Part shown: piece by piece, positions 1 through 8,576 of the stretch
Layout: each line of letters starts with the position of its first letter
Numbering within the stretch: position 1 is the first letter of the stretch
Assembly: GCA_963926475.1 (NCBI GenBank)
Contig: CAWUXE010000006.1
Location: 151,638 to 215,637 of the forward strand
Length of the DNA: 64,000 nucleotides
Source: UBA2040 sp002384725
Lineage (GTDB): Bacteria; Bacteroidota; Bacteroidia; Flavobacteriales_D; Crocinitomicaceae
Reading direction: 5' to 3'
The notes under the pieces: generated by a model
Database searches by the model: none
Seen by the model: only the letters and a program-made list of their open reading frames with translations
What the model was told of the DNA's origin: nothing
Made by a program: the position numbers and the translations under genes

Positions 1-9
1 TCCATTTTC

Positions 10-17
10 CAAAGATA
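10..17 (-). promoter_or_regulatory. Leftward Bacteroidetes -7 element at window edge
   Basis: Read on the minus strand the bases are TATCTTTG, the Bacteroidetes -7 consensus TAnnTTTG. A minus-strand ATG follows at positions 5-3. This suggests a leftward gene starting at the left edge, of which only the first bases are inside the window. Confidence 0.5.
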
Positions 18-47
18 CGACTTAAAAATGTTTTTTCTTTGGCGTGT

Positions 48-272
48 TTATAAAATAATGACTTCCATAATTGCTGTACCCGTAGGATTTTTGTCATCTA
101 TTTTCTCGAAATACGAATTTCCAGCAAACAGGGGTGAATATTCTTTAATCGGCCTGTTAATTTGGAACAATCTTGTTAATTGAACGTAAAGATTAGCCGA
201 ACTGGCCAATTCGGCATAAATCTTGGATATATTTACTCTGATTAATACTAAGACATGAAAAAAATCTTCTTT
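48..272 (-). pseudogene. Possible start-less coding remnant left of dacB
   Basis: On the minus strand a frame stays open from about 272 to a TAA at 48-50. Its last ~55 codons read like protein (for example ELASSANLYVQL, then RPIKEYSPLFAG and a C-terminus EVIIL). There is no ATG or GTG near its beginning; only TTG codons could start it, and its upstream end lies inside the oppositely oriented dacB-like gene. I do not recognise the family. It could be the tail of a decayed gene or chance. Confidence 0.25.
196..215. repeat. Imperfect palindrome upstream of dacB-like gene
   Basis: GCCGAA and TTCGGC are separated by 8 bases centred on GGCC, so the 20-bp site is nearly self-complementary. It ends 39 nt before the dacB-like ATG and could be an operator. 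It also lies within the possible minus-strand coding remnant, so it may be a coincidence. Confidence 0.25.
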
Positions 273-1712
273 TTACTCCTTTTTGTTACCCCAATTGTAA
301 TGTTTGGGCAAACTTCTGTTCAAACTGCCGTTACCTCTTTTGCCAACTATTGGGCATTTAAAAATGCAGGTGTAACCGTTACTGTTCGAGATTTGGCCGA
401 TGGTTCTATAATCGCTTCACATAACAGCGATTTAGCCTTACCACCGGCTAGTATTGCGAAACTTTTTTCAACCGCTTCGGCCTTTGAAATATTGGGAGAA
501 AAGTACACACCAAAAACAGAATTATATACGGATGGTAAAATAAATGCAAGTGGTGTGCTAGAAGGAAACCTTTATCTACGTGCCTTAGGAGATCCAACCT
601 TGGGTAGTAAATATTTCAATGACGACGGTGCTGAAGATCAGTATTTAAACGGCTGGGTGCAAGACATGAAACTTGCTGGAATCAAAGAAATTACTGGAAA
701 AGTTATAGTAGATGGGTCCGCTTTCGGTTACCAAGGTTGTCCGGAAGGTTGGACTTGGGGCGATATGGGAAATTATTATGGAGCTGGACCTTCGGCGGTT
801 ATCATTAACGACAATATTTTACAATACTATTTCAAAACATCAAACATTGGTAAACCATCGACATTGGTGCGCACGGTTCCCGAAATAGATGGACTTCGTC
901 TTTTGAACAATATTAAAGGTCAAAATGTGAGTGGCGATAATAGTTTGATTTATGGCGCACCTTATTCTCTCGATCTATACGCCTCTGGAAGTTTGCCTTA
1001 CAACAGAAGTTCATTCATGGTGAAAGGCACCGTGCCTGATCCTGAAAGACTCCTTTCGAAAAAACTGTATGATGCAATAATGGCCAACGGAATTAAAGTT
1101 TCGGATGGTTACGAATACGGGCGCAATTTACAGATGACCAATACTGATCTAAAACCATACTCGTCCATGACTTTAATCAAATCTTGGGAAGGAAAAACAA
1201 TAGAAGAAATTGCTTTTCACACCAACATGAGAAGCGTAAATATTTTCGCCGAGCAATTGGTATGCCTCATCGGTTATGAGAAAAAAGGCGAGGGATCTAC
1301 CTCAAACGGATTAGATTTTATTACCGATTACTGGAAAGAGAAATTAGATTTAAAACACTTGTATTTGCATGATGGCAGTGGCTTGTCGCGCACAAATGCG
1401 ATCAGCAGCAACCAGTTTACGCTATTGCTTAAATACATGGCCGGAAGCGAAAAATATGATGTATTTAAATCGACTTTGCCTACTGCAGGTCAATCTGGAA
1501 CACTACGCAAGGTATGTAAAGGTCAAGCAGCCGATGGACGAGTTTTTGCAAAGAGCGGTACCATGAATCGCATAAAATCATACGCTGGATATGTGAAATC
1601 GAAAAGCGGAAAAGAATTGTGTTTTTCCATGACGGTGAACAATTACGATTGTTCTAACTCGGTAACGGTTGACCAAATGGAAAAATTATTCAATGCGATG
1701 GCGAATTATTAA
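255..1712 (+). CDS. dacB: D-alanyl-D-alanine carboxypeptidase/endopeptidase (PBP4, DacB family)
   Basis: A secreted penicillin-binding protein of peptidase family S13, expected to trim or cleave peptide cross-links of peptidoglycan in the periplasm. A hydrophobic signal peptide ends near residue 19 (MFGQ). All three active-site motifs are visible: SIAK at residues 66-69 with the nucleophilic serine, SVN at 327-329, and KSGT at 433-436. The 485-aa length suits the PBP4 family, which carries an insert between the first two motifs. The gene converges on ddl with a 4-nt overlap of the two stop regions, placing a D-Ala-D-Ala-cleaving enzyme beside the enzyme that makes D-Ala-D-Ala. The family is clear; whether it is mainly a carboxypeptidase or an endopeptidase cannot be told from sequence. 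Confidence 0.9.
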   Translation: MKKIFFLLLFVTPIVMFGQTSVQTAVTSFANYWAFKNAGVTVTVRDLADGSIIASHNSDLALPPASIAKLFSTASAFEILGEKYTPKTELYTDGKINASGVLEGNLYLRALGDPTLGSKYFNDDGAEDQYLNGWVQDMKLAGIKEITGKVIVDGSAFGYQGCPEGWTWGDMGNYYGAGPSAVIINDNILQYYFKTSNIGKPSTLVRTVPEIDGLRLLNNIKGQNVSGDNSLIYGAPYSLDLYASGSLPYNRSSFMVKGTVPDPERLLSKKLYDAIMANGIKVSDGYEYGRNLQMTNTDLKPYSSMTLIKSWEGKTIEEIAFHTNMRSVNIFAEQLVCLIGYEKKGEGSTSNGLDFITDYWKEKLDLKHLYLHDGSGLSRTNAISSNQFTLLLKYMAGSEKYDVFKSTLPTAGQSGTLRKVCKGQAADGRVFAKSGTMNRIKSYAGYVKSKSGKELCFSMTVNNYDCSNSVTVDQMEKLFNAMANY

Positions 1713-2674
1713 GCCGTTTCGATTGCAATAATTTCTGACCAAAAATCTTCGTTTGTAATGCCTTGTACCTTGATCATTTGAGGCACGAGCGATGCGGAAG
1801 AAAAACCAGGCGTCGTATTCACCTCTATGACATGCGGGATGTTTTTGACAATCATAAAATCGACTCGTGCAACGGAACGCAATCTCAATATTTTATATAT
1901 TGAAATTGTTAAATCCTGGACTTTTTTGGTCATGTCTTCTGAGATTCTTGCGGGTGTTATTTCTTGAGATTTGCCTTCGTATTTTGCTTGGTAATCAAAA
2001 AATTCACCTTCAGCAACTATTTCGGTAACGGGCAATGCTTTTACACCACCATCTCCTCGATAGGCCGCACAAGTAACTTCGGTGCCGCTTAAATTGGATT
2101 CAACGACAACGGTTTTACCTTCTTGAAAAGCAGCATCAATTGCCTTCGGAAGTTCTTCTAAGGATTTCACTTTCGTTATTCCAAAACTAGAACCGCTATC
2201 AGAAGGTTTAACGAAAACAGGCAATCCTAATTTCTCAACAATTTGCTCCACAGGTACTATCTTATGGGCGTGCAGTAACACAGATTTTGCGACATTCACG
2301 TTGAATCCGCGCAAAAACTGGTTACAAAACCATTTATCGAAAGAAAGTTCTGAGGCCAAAGCTCCAGAATTGATGCATGGAATTTGTTTCATTTCAAGAA
2401 AGGCTTGAATTTTTCCATTCTCACCAGGATTTCCGTGTATGTACACTAATCCGTAATCCAAATCCAATTTCTCACCTTTGTAGGTAAAAGTGACGTCGTT
2501 TAAATCCAGTGGACATTCCTCACCTTTATATACCACTCGCCAATCTCCTCTTCGCACTACAATCAAAAAAGCATCATAGATTTTCGGTATGCTGGCTAAA
2601 ATAGTTTTTGCGCTCGCTATCGATATATCAAATTCGGACGAAAAACCACCACAAAAAATTCCAATTCTTTTCAT
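1709..2674 (-). CDS. ddl: D-alanine--D-alanine ligase
   Basis: A cytoplasmic ATP-grasp ligase joining two D-alanines for peptidoglycan precursors. Seen in the sequence: the N-terminal start KRIGIFCGGFSSEFDIS, the ATP-grasp stretch VFVKPSDSGSSFGITKV, and the C-terminal substrate and metal loop EVNTTPGFSSASLVPQM. The 321-aa length is normal. I chose the ATG at 2674-2672; a TTG two codons upstream is possible but adds nothing. About 20 nt upstream the minus strand reads TACCTTCG, one base from the -7 consensus TAnnTTTG. It is convergent with the dacB-like gene and divergent from the acyltransferase gene. Confidence 0.93.
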   Translation of the reverse strand: MKRIGIFCGGFSSEFDISIASAKTILASIPKIYDAFLIVVRRGDWRVVYKGEECPLDLNDVTFTYKGEKLDLDYGLVYIHGNPGENGKIQAFLEMKQIPCINSGALASELSFDKWFCNQFLRGFNVNVAKSVLLHAHKIVPVEQIVEKLGLPVFVKPSDSGSSFGITKVKSLEELPKAIDAAFQEGKTVVVESNLSGTEVTCAAYRGDGGVKALPVTEIVAEGEFFDYQAKYEGKSQEITPARISEDMTKKVQDLTISIYKILRLRSVARVDFMIVKNIPHVIEVNTTPGFSSASLVPQMIKVQGITNEDFWSEIIAIETA

Positions 2675-2803
2675 TATCAACAGATTGTTTGCACGAAGGT
2701 AAATACAATCTTTTTACATTGAATAGTGAACGTTCAAAAGTTTTAACCATGATTATGTACACATACATTATCGACTTCGTTAACTATCATTGGGCGAAAT
2801 CAT

Positions 2804-2811
2804 TATTTTTG
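2804..2811 (+). promoter_or_regulatory. -7 promoter element TATTTTTG for the acyltransferase gene
   Basis: TATTTTTG matches the Bacteroidetes -7 consensus and lies 20 nt before the ATG at 2832, implying a short leader. I see no TTG at the usual -33 spacing. Confidence 0.5.
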
Positions 2812-2831
2812 TCTCAAACTGTCGGCTAATT

Positions 2832-4160
2832 ATGCGCTTTCTCTATTTTATATTATTCTTCGTTTTGAAATATTCGTTTTGGGTATATTTCCGAAAAGTG
2901 AGGACTCACAACAGTTTAAAAGAATTTTTTGGACGCACAATCTATGTTTCTAATCATTGTGCTTCCTTTATGGATCCATTGGCAGTGGCCTCATTGCAAA
3001 GACCTATTGTCTTTTTCATGACTCGGTCAGATGTGTTTACCACCTTGATGAAACCAATTCTTTGGGCGTCGCATATGCTGCCTATATTTCGTGAACATGA
3101 TGGTCTTGATACCAGAAAGAAAAACGAAAAAGTATTTGATACTTGTGCAAAAATCTTGAACTACGGTCGCAATTTATTGGTGTTCGGCGAAGGGTTTACG
3201 GACGATGTTTTCATTCGTCGATTGAAACCGCTTAAAAAAGGTGCCGTTCGAATTGGATTTCACGCACTCGAAAAATACAATTGGAAAAAGAAAATTTATA
3301 TCGCTGGAGTTGGTGCAAATTATACAGAACCTAACCTTATGCGCAGCGATTGTTTGGTTTCTACTTCGGACAAAATTTGTCTCAATGATTATCGCGCAGA
3401 TTATGAATCGAATCCGAACAAGGTGATAATGGATTTGACTAAAGAAATTGAAAAACGCATTCAAGAACAGATTACACATGTTCAAATTGCTGCGGACGCT
3501 CCTTTTCACGAAATGGTTCAACAAATTACGCGTCAAGGAATGCACCCCACTTCAAGCGATCGTTCTATTTCATTGGAAACTCGGTGGAGAAATTCTCAGA
3601 AACTGGCATATTATTTCAATGCGAATGCTGAAAAAATTAGGAGTGAATTTGCCAATCTTCGAGAGCGATTAACAGAATATAATTCCAAATTAAAAGCGAA
3701 AAAGATTGAAGATAGTGATGTAATAGAGTTTCAGGAGAAAGGTAGATTTAGTCGTTCGAATAACCTTTTAAAAATGATTCTTCTTTCAACAATGGCGTTT
3801 TTGGGGTTAATCCATTGTTGGCCAATATACAAACTGGTCAAAAGCTTCGTTGAAAAATCGTTCAAACGAGAGGTATTTTATGGTTCTGTAAAATTACTTC
3901 TTGGAACGATTGGCATGGGCGTTATAAATATTCCCACAATCTTTTTGTTCTATTATTTCATTTATCCAAGTTGGTGGTTGGCGTTTTTGTATTACTGTCT
4001 AATTGGTGTTTTCTTTTTGGCCATGATTTTGTTCAATGGCTCATTTATTGTTTGGAAACGTAAAGGAGGAATTAAGCTAGAAGATTTGAAAGATTTGTCT
4101 GCGGAGAGAACTGCTTTGAGTCAGGAAATCGAAGGCTCTGAATTGAATGTTTTGAAATAA
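2832..4160 (+). CDS. PlsC-like glycerol phosphate acyltransferase, membrane-bound
   Basis: Likely a phospholipid-synthesis acyltransferase (LPLAT/PlsC superfamily). The catalytic motif is NHCASFMD at residues 41-48, an H-x5-D variant of the usual H-x4-D, a spacing I also associate with Bacteroidetes and yeast GPAT-like members. The second motif, FGEGFTDD followed by LKPLKKGAVRIGF, fits the phosphate-binding block. After a charged region there are about three hydrophobic segments near residues 310-430. I chose the ATG at 2832 because it begins the hydrophobic MRFLYFILFF segment and follows the promoter; an upstream in-frame start would add 14 unlikely residues. Whether it acylates glycerol-3-phosphate or lysophosphatidate is not decidable here. 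Confidence 0.8.
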   Translation: MRFLYFILFFVLKYSFWVYFRKVRTHNSLKEFFGRTIYVSNHCASFMDPLAVASLQRPIVFFMTRSDVFTTLMKPILWASHMLPIFREHDGLDTRKKNEKVFDTCAKILNYGRNLLVFGEGFTDDVFIRRLKPLKKGAVRIGFHALEKYNWKKKIYIAGVGANYTEPNLMRSDCLVSTSDKICLNDYRADYESNPNKVIMDLTKEIEKRIQEQITHVQIAADAPFHEMVQQITRQGMHPTSSDRSISLETRWRNSQKLAYYFNANAEKIRSEFANLRERLTEYNSKLKAKKIEDSDVIEFQEKGRFSRSNNLLKMILLSTMAFLGLIHCWPIYKLVKSFVEKSFKREVFYGSVKLLLGTIGMGVINIPTIFLFYYFIYPSWWLAFLYYCLIGVFFLAMILFNGSFIVWKRKGGIKLEDLKDLSAERTALSQEIEGSELNVLK

Positions 4161-4234
4161 TATTCAATTTTTCATTCAACCAAAAACGGCTATATTAAAA
4201 AGATACAGCAGTTTTACATAAAATTTATTTCTCT

Positions 4235-6511
4235 TTAATTCTTCACCAAACGCAGTGTTTTACCCGCTGAATCTGACTGGATTTTTACTAAATATATTCC
4301 ATTTGAAAAATCCGATAAATCAATCGTTCCTGTAGAGTTGTTTTCTAAAGTAATCAACTGATTTCCCATCATATCAAAAACCATCATCGTCAGATCTGAG
4401 TTAGCGTCGCTAATTTCATACGAGAATATTCCAGACGAAGGATTGGGGTAAACGACTACTTTTATTCCTTCTTTTTGCGCATCTTCCAATCCTAAAAAGT
4501 TCGAATTTTGAGCGGCATAAGTTGGCGTCATAACAATAAATCCTCCTGTTCCATTCACATATCTTCCGTAGGAGACATCGGTAGTTTGTGCACCGAACGT
4601 ATTTTGATCAACGATCGTACTTGATGCATCACTTAAAAACAAAGTTTCACCTGAAGCAGACAGTTTGAAATCGGTATGTAAACCTGCTTGCGTAAGATCA
4701 TCATCTGCCCAAACAATCAAGTAATCATTTGCAGCAATTGAAATCCCTGAAGGAAATTGGAATATCGTCAAATCCGCAGGGTCATCGGATAGAAAATAAC
4801 CTGAAATATCGATGGCTGAACTTGTGTTGTTGTACAATTCAATCCAATCGTCGAACTCACCGTCCTGATCGGCTTGCGTTATATCATTTGATGCCAAAAG
4901 TTCGTTAATCACAATATTTCCAGCTGGTGGAGGTGTTATTTCGATGGTATAATATTCATGCTCTGCTCGGACAGGTGAAAACTTCCCAATTCCCGCATTT
5001 TCTGCATAGATGTAATATTGTAAAAATGTAGTCGTCATTGCTGCACTCACACCATATACTCCATCACCAGCAGCGCCATCATTGTGTGTACCGTCATCGA
5101 ACATTGGAATGCGAACAAAGGGTGCATAATTGGCATTTCTATAGCCGAAATAAACGGCATTTTCATTGGCAATCGTCGCTGTGAAATTTAAAACGTCATT
5201 CAAGGTTGGCGTTGTGTTTGAAACGGTAATGTTTGCAATTGTTGGTTCCGTTTGTGTAAAATCACCAAGTCCCAAAAGATATGCTGAACGACCATCCATT
5301 AGGTTTGTAATCCCTGGAGTTAAACCTCCACCAGGACCAGGACCACCACCAATATCTGTAGTTAAATTTGATGTGAAATCGGCATAGGTATAAAATTTAT
5401 TTCCATCCGCTTGAACTGCGGCGTCGATGGTCGTTTGCATTGTTTGTCCCCAAGTAAAATATTGATTGTTAGCGAAATTCTCCAATAACATCGTTTTGAT
5501 ATGGGCCAAATACATGCGTTTATATTGTGTATTAGCGAGAAGTTTCGAAATCAAGGGATACGATGCGTTCGTGCTATTTAACAAATGACTCATTTGTTGT
5601 TTTTGCACCGTACTGCTAAAATTACTAGTACCTGTTGATGAGAATTTCCCGAAAGATTCATTCAAATCCCAAATTACAGGAATGAACTTGTCGAAATCGT
5701 CGCGATAAAGGTAATAATTCTGTGCAAAGGCACCGATGTAGCTGTCCAAATTCACCAATACATTATCAAAAGCCAACATCCACAATGCGCGATCTACGTC
5801 TAAGATTTTGTCGATAGATACCGTTGTATTGTTCAATGTATCACAAAGGTCGATCAAATCTTGCCACCCGAAATCAGATTTCATTTCATATCTTGGATAA
5901 TACGTTGTACTATCAGTTCCTAAATAAAGCAAATACGGTAAAACGGTTCCGCTTTGTGGTCCTGCACCGGCAATAGGATTGCATTTTACAAATGTATTGT
6001 TCTTACTATCGAAACGGTCTTTTAAAAAGACTTTTGAAACAGATTCTGAATTCACATACAAACCAATTAAAGTTCCGTTCACGGTAACATTTGCATAATT
6101 TGAAAGTGAAGCATCCATATATTGACGTCCAATTTTATAGGACAACACTTCACGTACAAAAGAGGGGTCGTTTTTTACGTTGCTTAATTTGATGTCTTTG
6201 TAACCTTGATAATCGTGTTCTTTATAGGCATCCAATTCGATGTGAAAAGGATTTTTAACTTGGTTCGAACTATAGGTGCTATTTCCTTTGTATTTCACAC
6301 CAACACTGTCATAAACAGTTCCATTGATGCTCACACTTTGCGCCATGATATAATCGCCAGTACTCGAATAGGCTTGATCCAGAAGTTGATCCCAATTGCT
6401 TTGATTAAAGGTGATTTGAATGTCTTGAATGGTCGCTTCGCCGTAGAAATTTTGGGTAAAAGCAATTTGACTACCGAACAAAAGCGTCAATGCAATTAAG
6501 ATGTTTTTCAT
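4235..6511 (-). CDS. Secreted CotH-like protein with lamin-tail domain and T9SS type A sorting domain
   Basis: A 758-aa secreted multidomain protein. In order: a signal peptide (ending near AFTQ); a CotH-like region over roughly residues 20-400, with GVKYKGNSTY, KNPFHIEL and the later IPVIWDLNESFGKF; a glycine-proline-rich linker (GGGPGPGGG); a middle beta-rich region; a lamin-tail domain starting at IVINELLASND and containing DDWIELYNNT; and a C-terminal type A T9SS sorting domain starting VVYPNPSSG and ending LRLVKN. CotH relatives include spore-coat protein kinases; in Bacteroidetes such proteins are usually extracellular and uncharacterised, so kinase activity is only a possibility. The T9SS domain predicts export to the surface or medium. 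It is a single-gene unit convergent with the acyltransferase gene. Confidence 0.85.
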   Translation of the reverse strand: MKNILIALTLLFGSQIAFTQNFYGEATIQDIQITFNQSNWDQLLDQAYSSTGDYIMAQSVSINGTVYDSVGVKYKGNSTYSSNQVKNPFHIELDAYKEHDYQGYKDIKLSNVKNDPSFVREVLSYKIGRQYMDASLSNYANVTVNGTLIGLYVNSESVSKVFLKDRFDSKNNTFVKCNPIAGAGPQSGTVLPYLLYLGTDSTTYYPRYEMKSDFGWQDLIDLCDTLNNTTVSIDKILDVDRALWMLAFDNVLVNLDSYIGAFAQNYYLYRDDFDKFIPVIWDLNESFGKFSSTGTSNFSSTVQKQQMSHLLNSTNASYPLISKLLANTQYKRMYLAHIKTMLLENFANNQYFTWGQTMQTTIDAAVQADGNKFYTYADFTSNLTTDIGGGPGPGGGLTPGITNLMDGRSAYLLGLGDFTQTEPTIANITVSNTTPTLNDVLNFTATIANENAVYFGYRNANYAPFVRIPMFDDGTHNDGAAGDGVYGVSAAMTTTFLQYYIYAENAGIGKFSPVRAEHEYYTIEITPPPAGNIVINELLASNDITQADQDGEFDDWIELYNNTSSAIDISGYFLSDDPADLTIFQFPSGISIAANDYLIVWADDDLTQAGLHTDFKLSASGETLFLSDASSTIVDQNTFGAQTTDVSYGRYVNGTGGFIVMTPTYAAQNSNFLGLEDAQKEGIKVVVYPNPSSGIFSYEISDANSDLTMMVFDMMGNQLITLENNSTGTIDLSDFSNGIYLVKIQSDSAGKTLRLVKN

Positions 6512-6629
6512 TTAATTAGAATTGAATAAAATAAGATTACTAACGATTGGACGATAGATAATTGTAATTCCTTCGGACAAGGTGAATTATTTAATAAAAT
6601 AGCACCGAGAAAATGCAGTGATAAATTCT

Positions 6630-6980
6630 TTATTTAATGGCCAACATCCAAATACATCCAACCCCACAAACCACCGAAACCAATAGGTAAAGCATTGCTT
6701 GAATCCAATTGCCATTTTGCAATAATAAAACTAGTTCATGACTAAAGGTCGAAAACGTGCTGAATCCACCACAAAACCCGATGACTAAAAAATAAGGTAA
6801 CCAACCCGATTCTCCTTTTGGCAAATGATAAACGCCAATGGCTAAAATCACACTCGCCAGTATATTTGTGATAAGCGTAGCGTTTGGAAAAATAAAAGTT
6901 CCAGTGGTGATTAATCGCGATATTCCAAAGCGACAAACACTTCCCAATCCACCTCCAAGAAAAATCAATAGGTAATTCAT
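6630..6980 (-). CDS. crcB: CrcB/Fluc fluoride channel
   Basis: A small inner-membrane fluoride exporter of the CrcB/Fluc family (116 aa, four hydrophobic helices), which works as a dual-topology dimer. The signatures GGGLGSVCRFG near the N-terminus and GFCGGFSTFSTFSHE in the third helix are diagnostic. I chose the ATG at 6980 because it overlaps the stop of the upstream PAP2 gene as ATGA; the longer reading adds 22 polar residues not typical of the family. It is the last gene of the hpt-adk/obg/PAP2 operon. I see no fluoride riboswitch before it. Confidence 0.92.
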   Translation of the reverse strand: MNYLLIFLGGGLGSVCRFGISRLITTGTFIFPNATLITNILASVILAIGVYHLPKGESGWLPYFLVIGFCGGFSTFSTFSHELVLLLQNGNWIQAMLYLLVSVVCGVGCIWMLAIK

Positions 6981-7561
6981 GAATATCTTGCTATCCAATT
7001 CAAATATACGAAACGATATATCAAATAGGAGATCATCATTCCCCACAATCCACCAACGACAACATCGGATAGATAATGTACTCCCAAATAAATCCGACTA
7101 AATCCAACAAGAACGGCTGAAAACAGCATGATATAAACGAACCAGCGTTTAGAATTCCAAAACAAAACGGCCACCCAAGAACAAATTGCAAAAAAGTTCG
7201 CTGCATGATTGGAGACAAAACCATATTGTCCGCCTTTATAAAAATCCTTCGCCGTGATTTGATAGAAATGTAAGTGATCGGTCAATAACAAATTATGCGA
7301 AGGACGATACCGTTGAATTCCTTCTTTTAAAATTTGTGCTGCGGTAAAATCAGCAATTCCAATAGAAACTAAAGCGCAAACTAAAAAGGCAATAAAGGGT
7401 TTTGTTTCTAGTTTTCGATACGCAAGATAAATGAACAACAGCCAAAGTGGAAACCAGGTTAACTTTCCTGAAACTATCCACATGAAATGATCCAATCCTG
7501 GAGAATTCCATCCATTAACCATCAAAACGATGGCTCTATCCCATGCTTCGAGCGTTTCCAT
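6977..7561 (-). CDS. PAP2-family membrane phosphatase
   Basis: An integral membrane phosphatase of the type 2 phosphatidic acid phosphatase superfamily (194 aa). The three-part active site is present: K79-x6-R86-P87, S117-N118-H119, and S155-R156-x5-H162-x3-D166. Substrates in this family include undecaprenyl diphosphate, phosphatidate and phosphatidylglycerol phosphate; the exact one cannot be read off. The motif order implies catalysis at the outer face of the membrane. Its ATG directly follows the obg stop codon, and its own stop overlaps the crcB start, so the genes are probably translationally coupled. Confidence 0.88.
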   Translation of the reverse strand: METLEAWDRAIVLMVNGWNSPGLDHFMWIVSGKLTWFPLWLLFIYLAYRKLETKPFIAFLVCALVSIGIADFTAAQILKEGIQRYRPSHNLLLTDHLHFYQITAKDFYKGGQYGFVSNHAANFFAICSWVAVLFWNSKRWFVYIMLFSAVLVGFSRIYLGVHYLSDVVVGGLWGMMISYLIYRFVYLNWIARYS

Positions 7562-8551
7562 TTAGTCTTGTAATGCTTGCCAGATCATATCTTTCAATTC
7601 TACAATTCCTTTTTCCGCTACGGAAGAAATAAAGATGGAAGGTATATCTGGTAAATCTTTCTTCATTTCGGCAGTCAACTCTTCGTCCAACATATCCGAT
7701 TTAGTAACAGCAAGAATTCTCGTTTTCAATAACATTTCGCTATTGTATTGCTTCAATTCGTTGAGTAAAACTTCGTATTCTTTCTTAATGTCGTCGCTAT
7801 CTGCGGGCACCATGAAAAGCAATAAAGAATTCCGTTCAATGTGACGTAAAAAACGCAATCCCAACCCTTTACCTTCATGCGCTCCTTCAATAATTCCTGG
7901 GATATCGGCCATTATAAAACTTCTTCCTTCGCGATAATCTACGATTCCCAAATTGGGACGTAAAGTCGTAAATGGATAATTTCCTATTTCTGGTTTCGCA
8001 GCTGAAACAACGGATAATAAAGTGCTTTTTCCTGCATTTGGGAATCCGACAAGACCAACGTCTGCCAGAACTTTTAATTCTAGAATACACCACGCTTCTT
8101 GGGAAGGTTCTCCTGGTTGCGCAAATCTTGGTGTTTGATTCGTGGATGATTTGAAATTGTTGTTTCCCAAACCGCCTCGTCCTCCAGGCATTAAAATCTG
8201 TTCTTCTCCGTCTCTCGTTACCTCAAAAAGGACTTCGCTTGTCTCATGATCTTTGGCAATTGTTCCAATCGGCACATCGATAAAGGTATCTTTTCCTTGG
8301 CCTCCCGTTTTTAGAGCTCCGGCACCGTGTTTCCCATGTTCTGCCTTGAAATGCTTGTTGTATTTCAGGTGAAGTAAAGTCCACATTTGGGTGTTTCCAC
8401 GAAGAATTATATGTCCTCCACGTCCACCATCGCCACCATCAGGACCACCTTGGGTAATATATTTTTCACGTCGGAAGTGTGCAGAGCCACCTCCACCATT
8501 TCCTGATTTGCAGTGAATTTTTACGTAATCGACAAAATTATCGGATGCCAT
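7562..8551 (-). CDS. obg: GTPase Obg (CgtA)
   Basis: The essential ribosome-associated GTPase involved in late 50S assembly and stress control. The N-terminal glycine-rich Obg fold is clear (GNGGGGSAHFRREK, then the GGPDGGDGGRGG run), followed by the G domain with G1 GFPNAGKST at 169-177 and G3 DIPGIIEGAHEGKGLG, and a G4-like TKSD. At 329 aa it ends after the G domain and lacks the C-terminal OCT extension found in Firmicutes. It lies 25 nt downstream of hpt-adk and abuts the PAP2 gene. Confidence 0.95.
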   Translation of the reverse strand: MASDNFVDYVKIHCKSGNGGGGSAHFRREKYITQGGPDGGDGGRGGHIILRGNTQMWTLLHLKYNKHFKAEHGKHGAGALKTGGQGKDTFIDVPIGTIAKDHETSEVLFEVTRDGEEQILMPGGRGGLGNNNFKSSTNQTPRFAQPGEPSQEAWCILELKVLADVGLVGFPNAGKSTLLSVVSAAKPEIGNYPFTTLRPNLGIVDYREGRSFIMADIPGIIEGAHEGKGLGLRFLRHIERNSLLLFMVPADSDDIKKEYEVLLNELKQYNSEMLLKTRILAVTKSDMLDEELTAEMKKDLPDIPSIFISSVAEKGIVELKDMIWQALQD

Positions 8552-8576
8552 CAGGTCTATGTTTTAAGTGTGTTTT

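Noticed and set aside
6981..7600. Fluoride riboswitch for crcB
   Set aside because: crcB starts inside the preceding gene's stop codon, leaving no room, and no such RNA motif is seen at the operon start.
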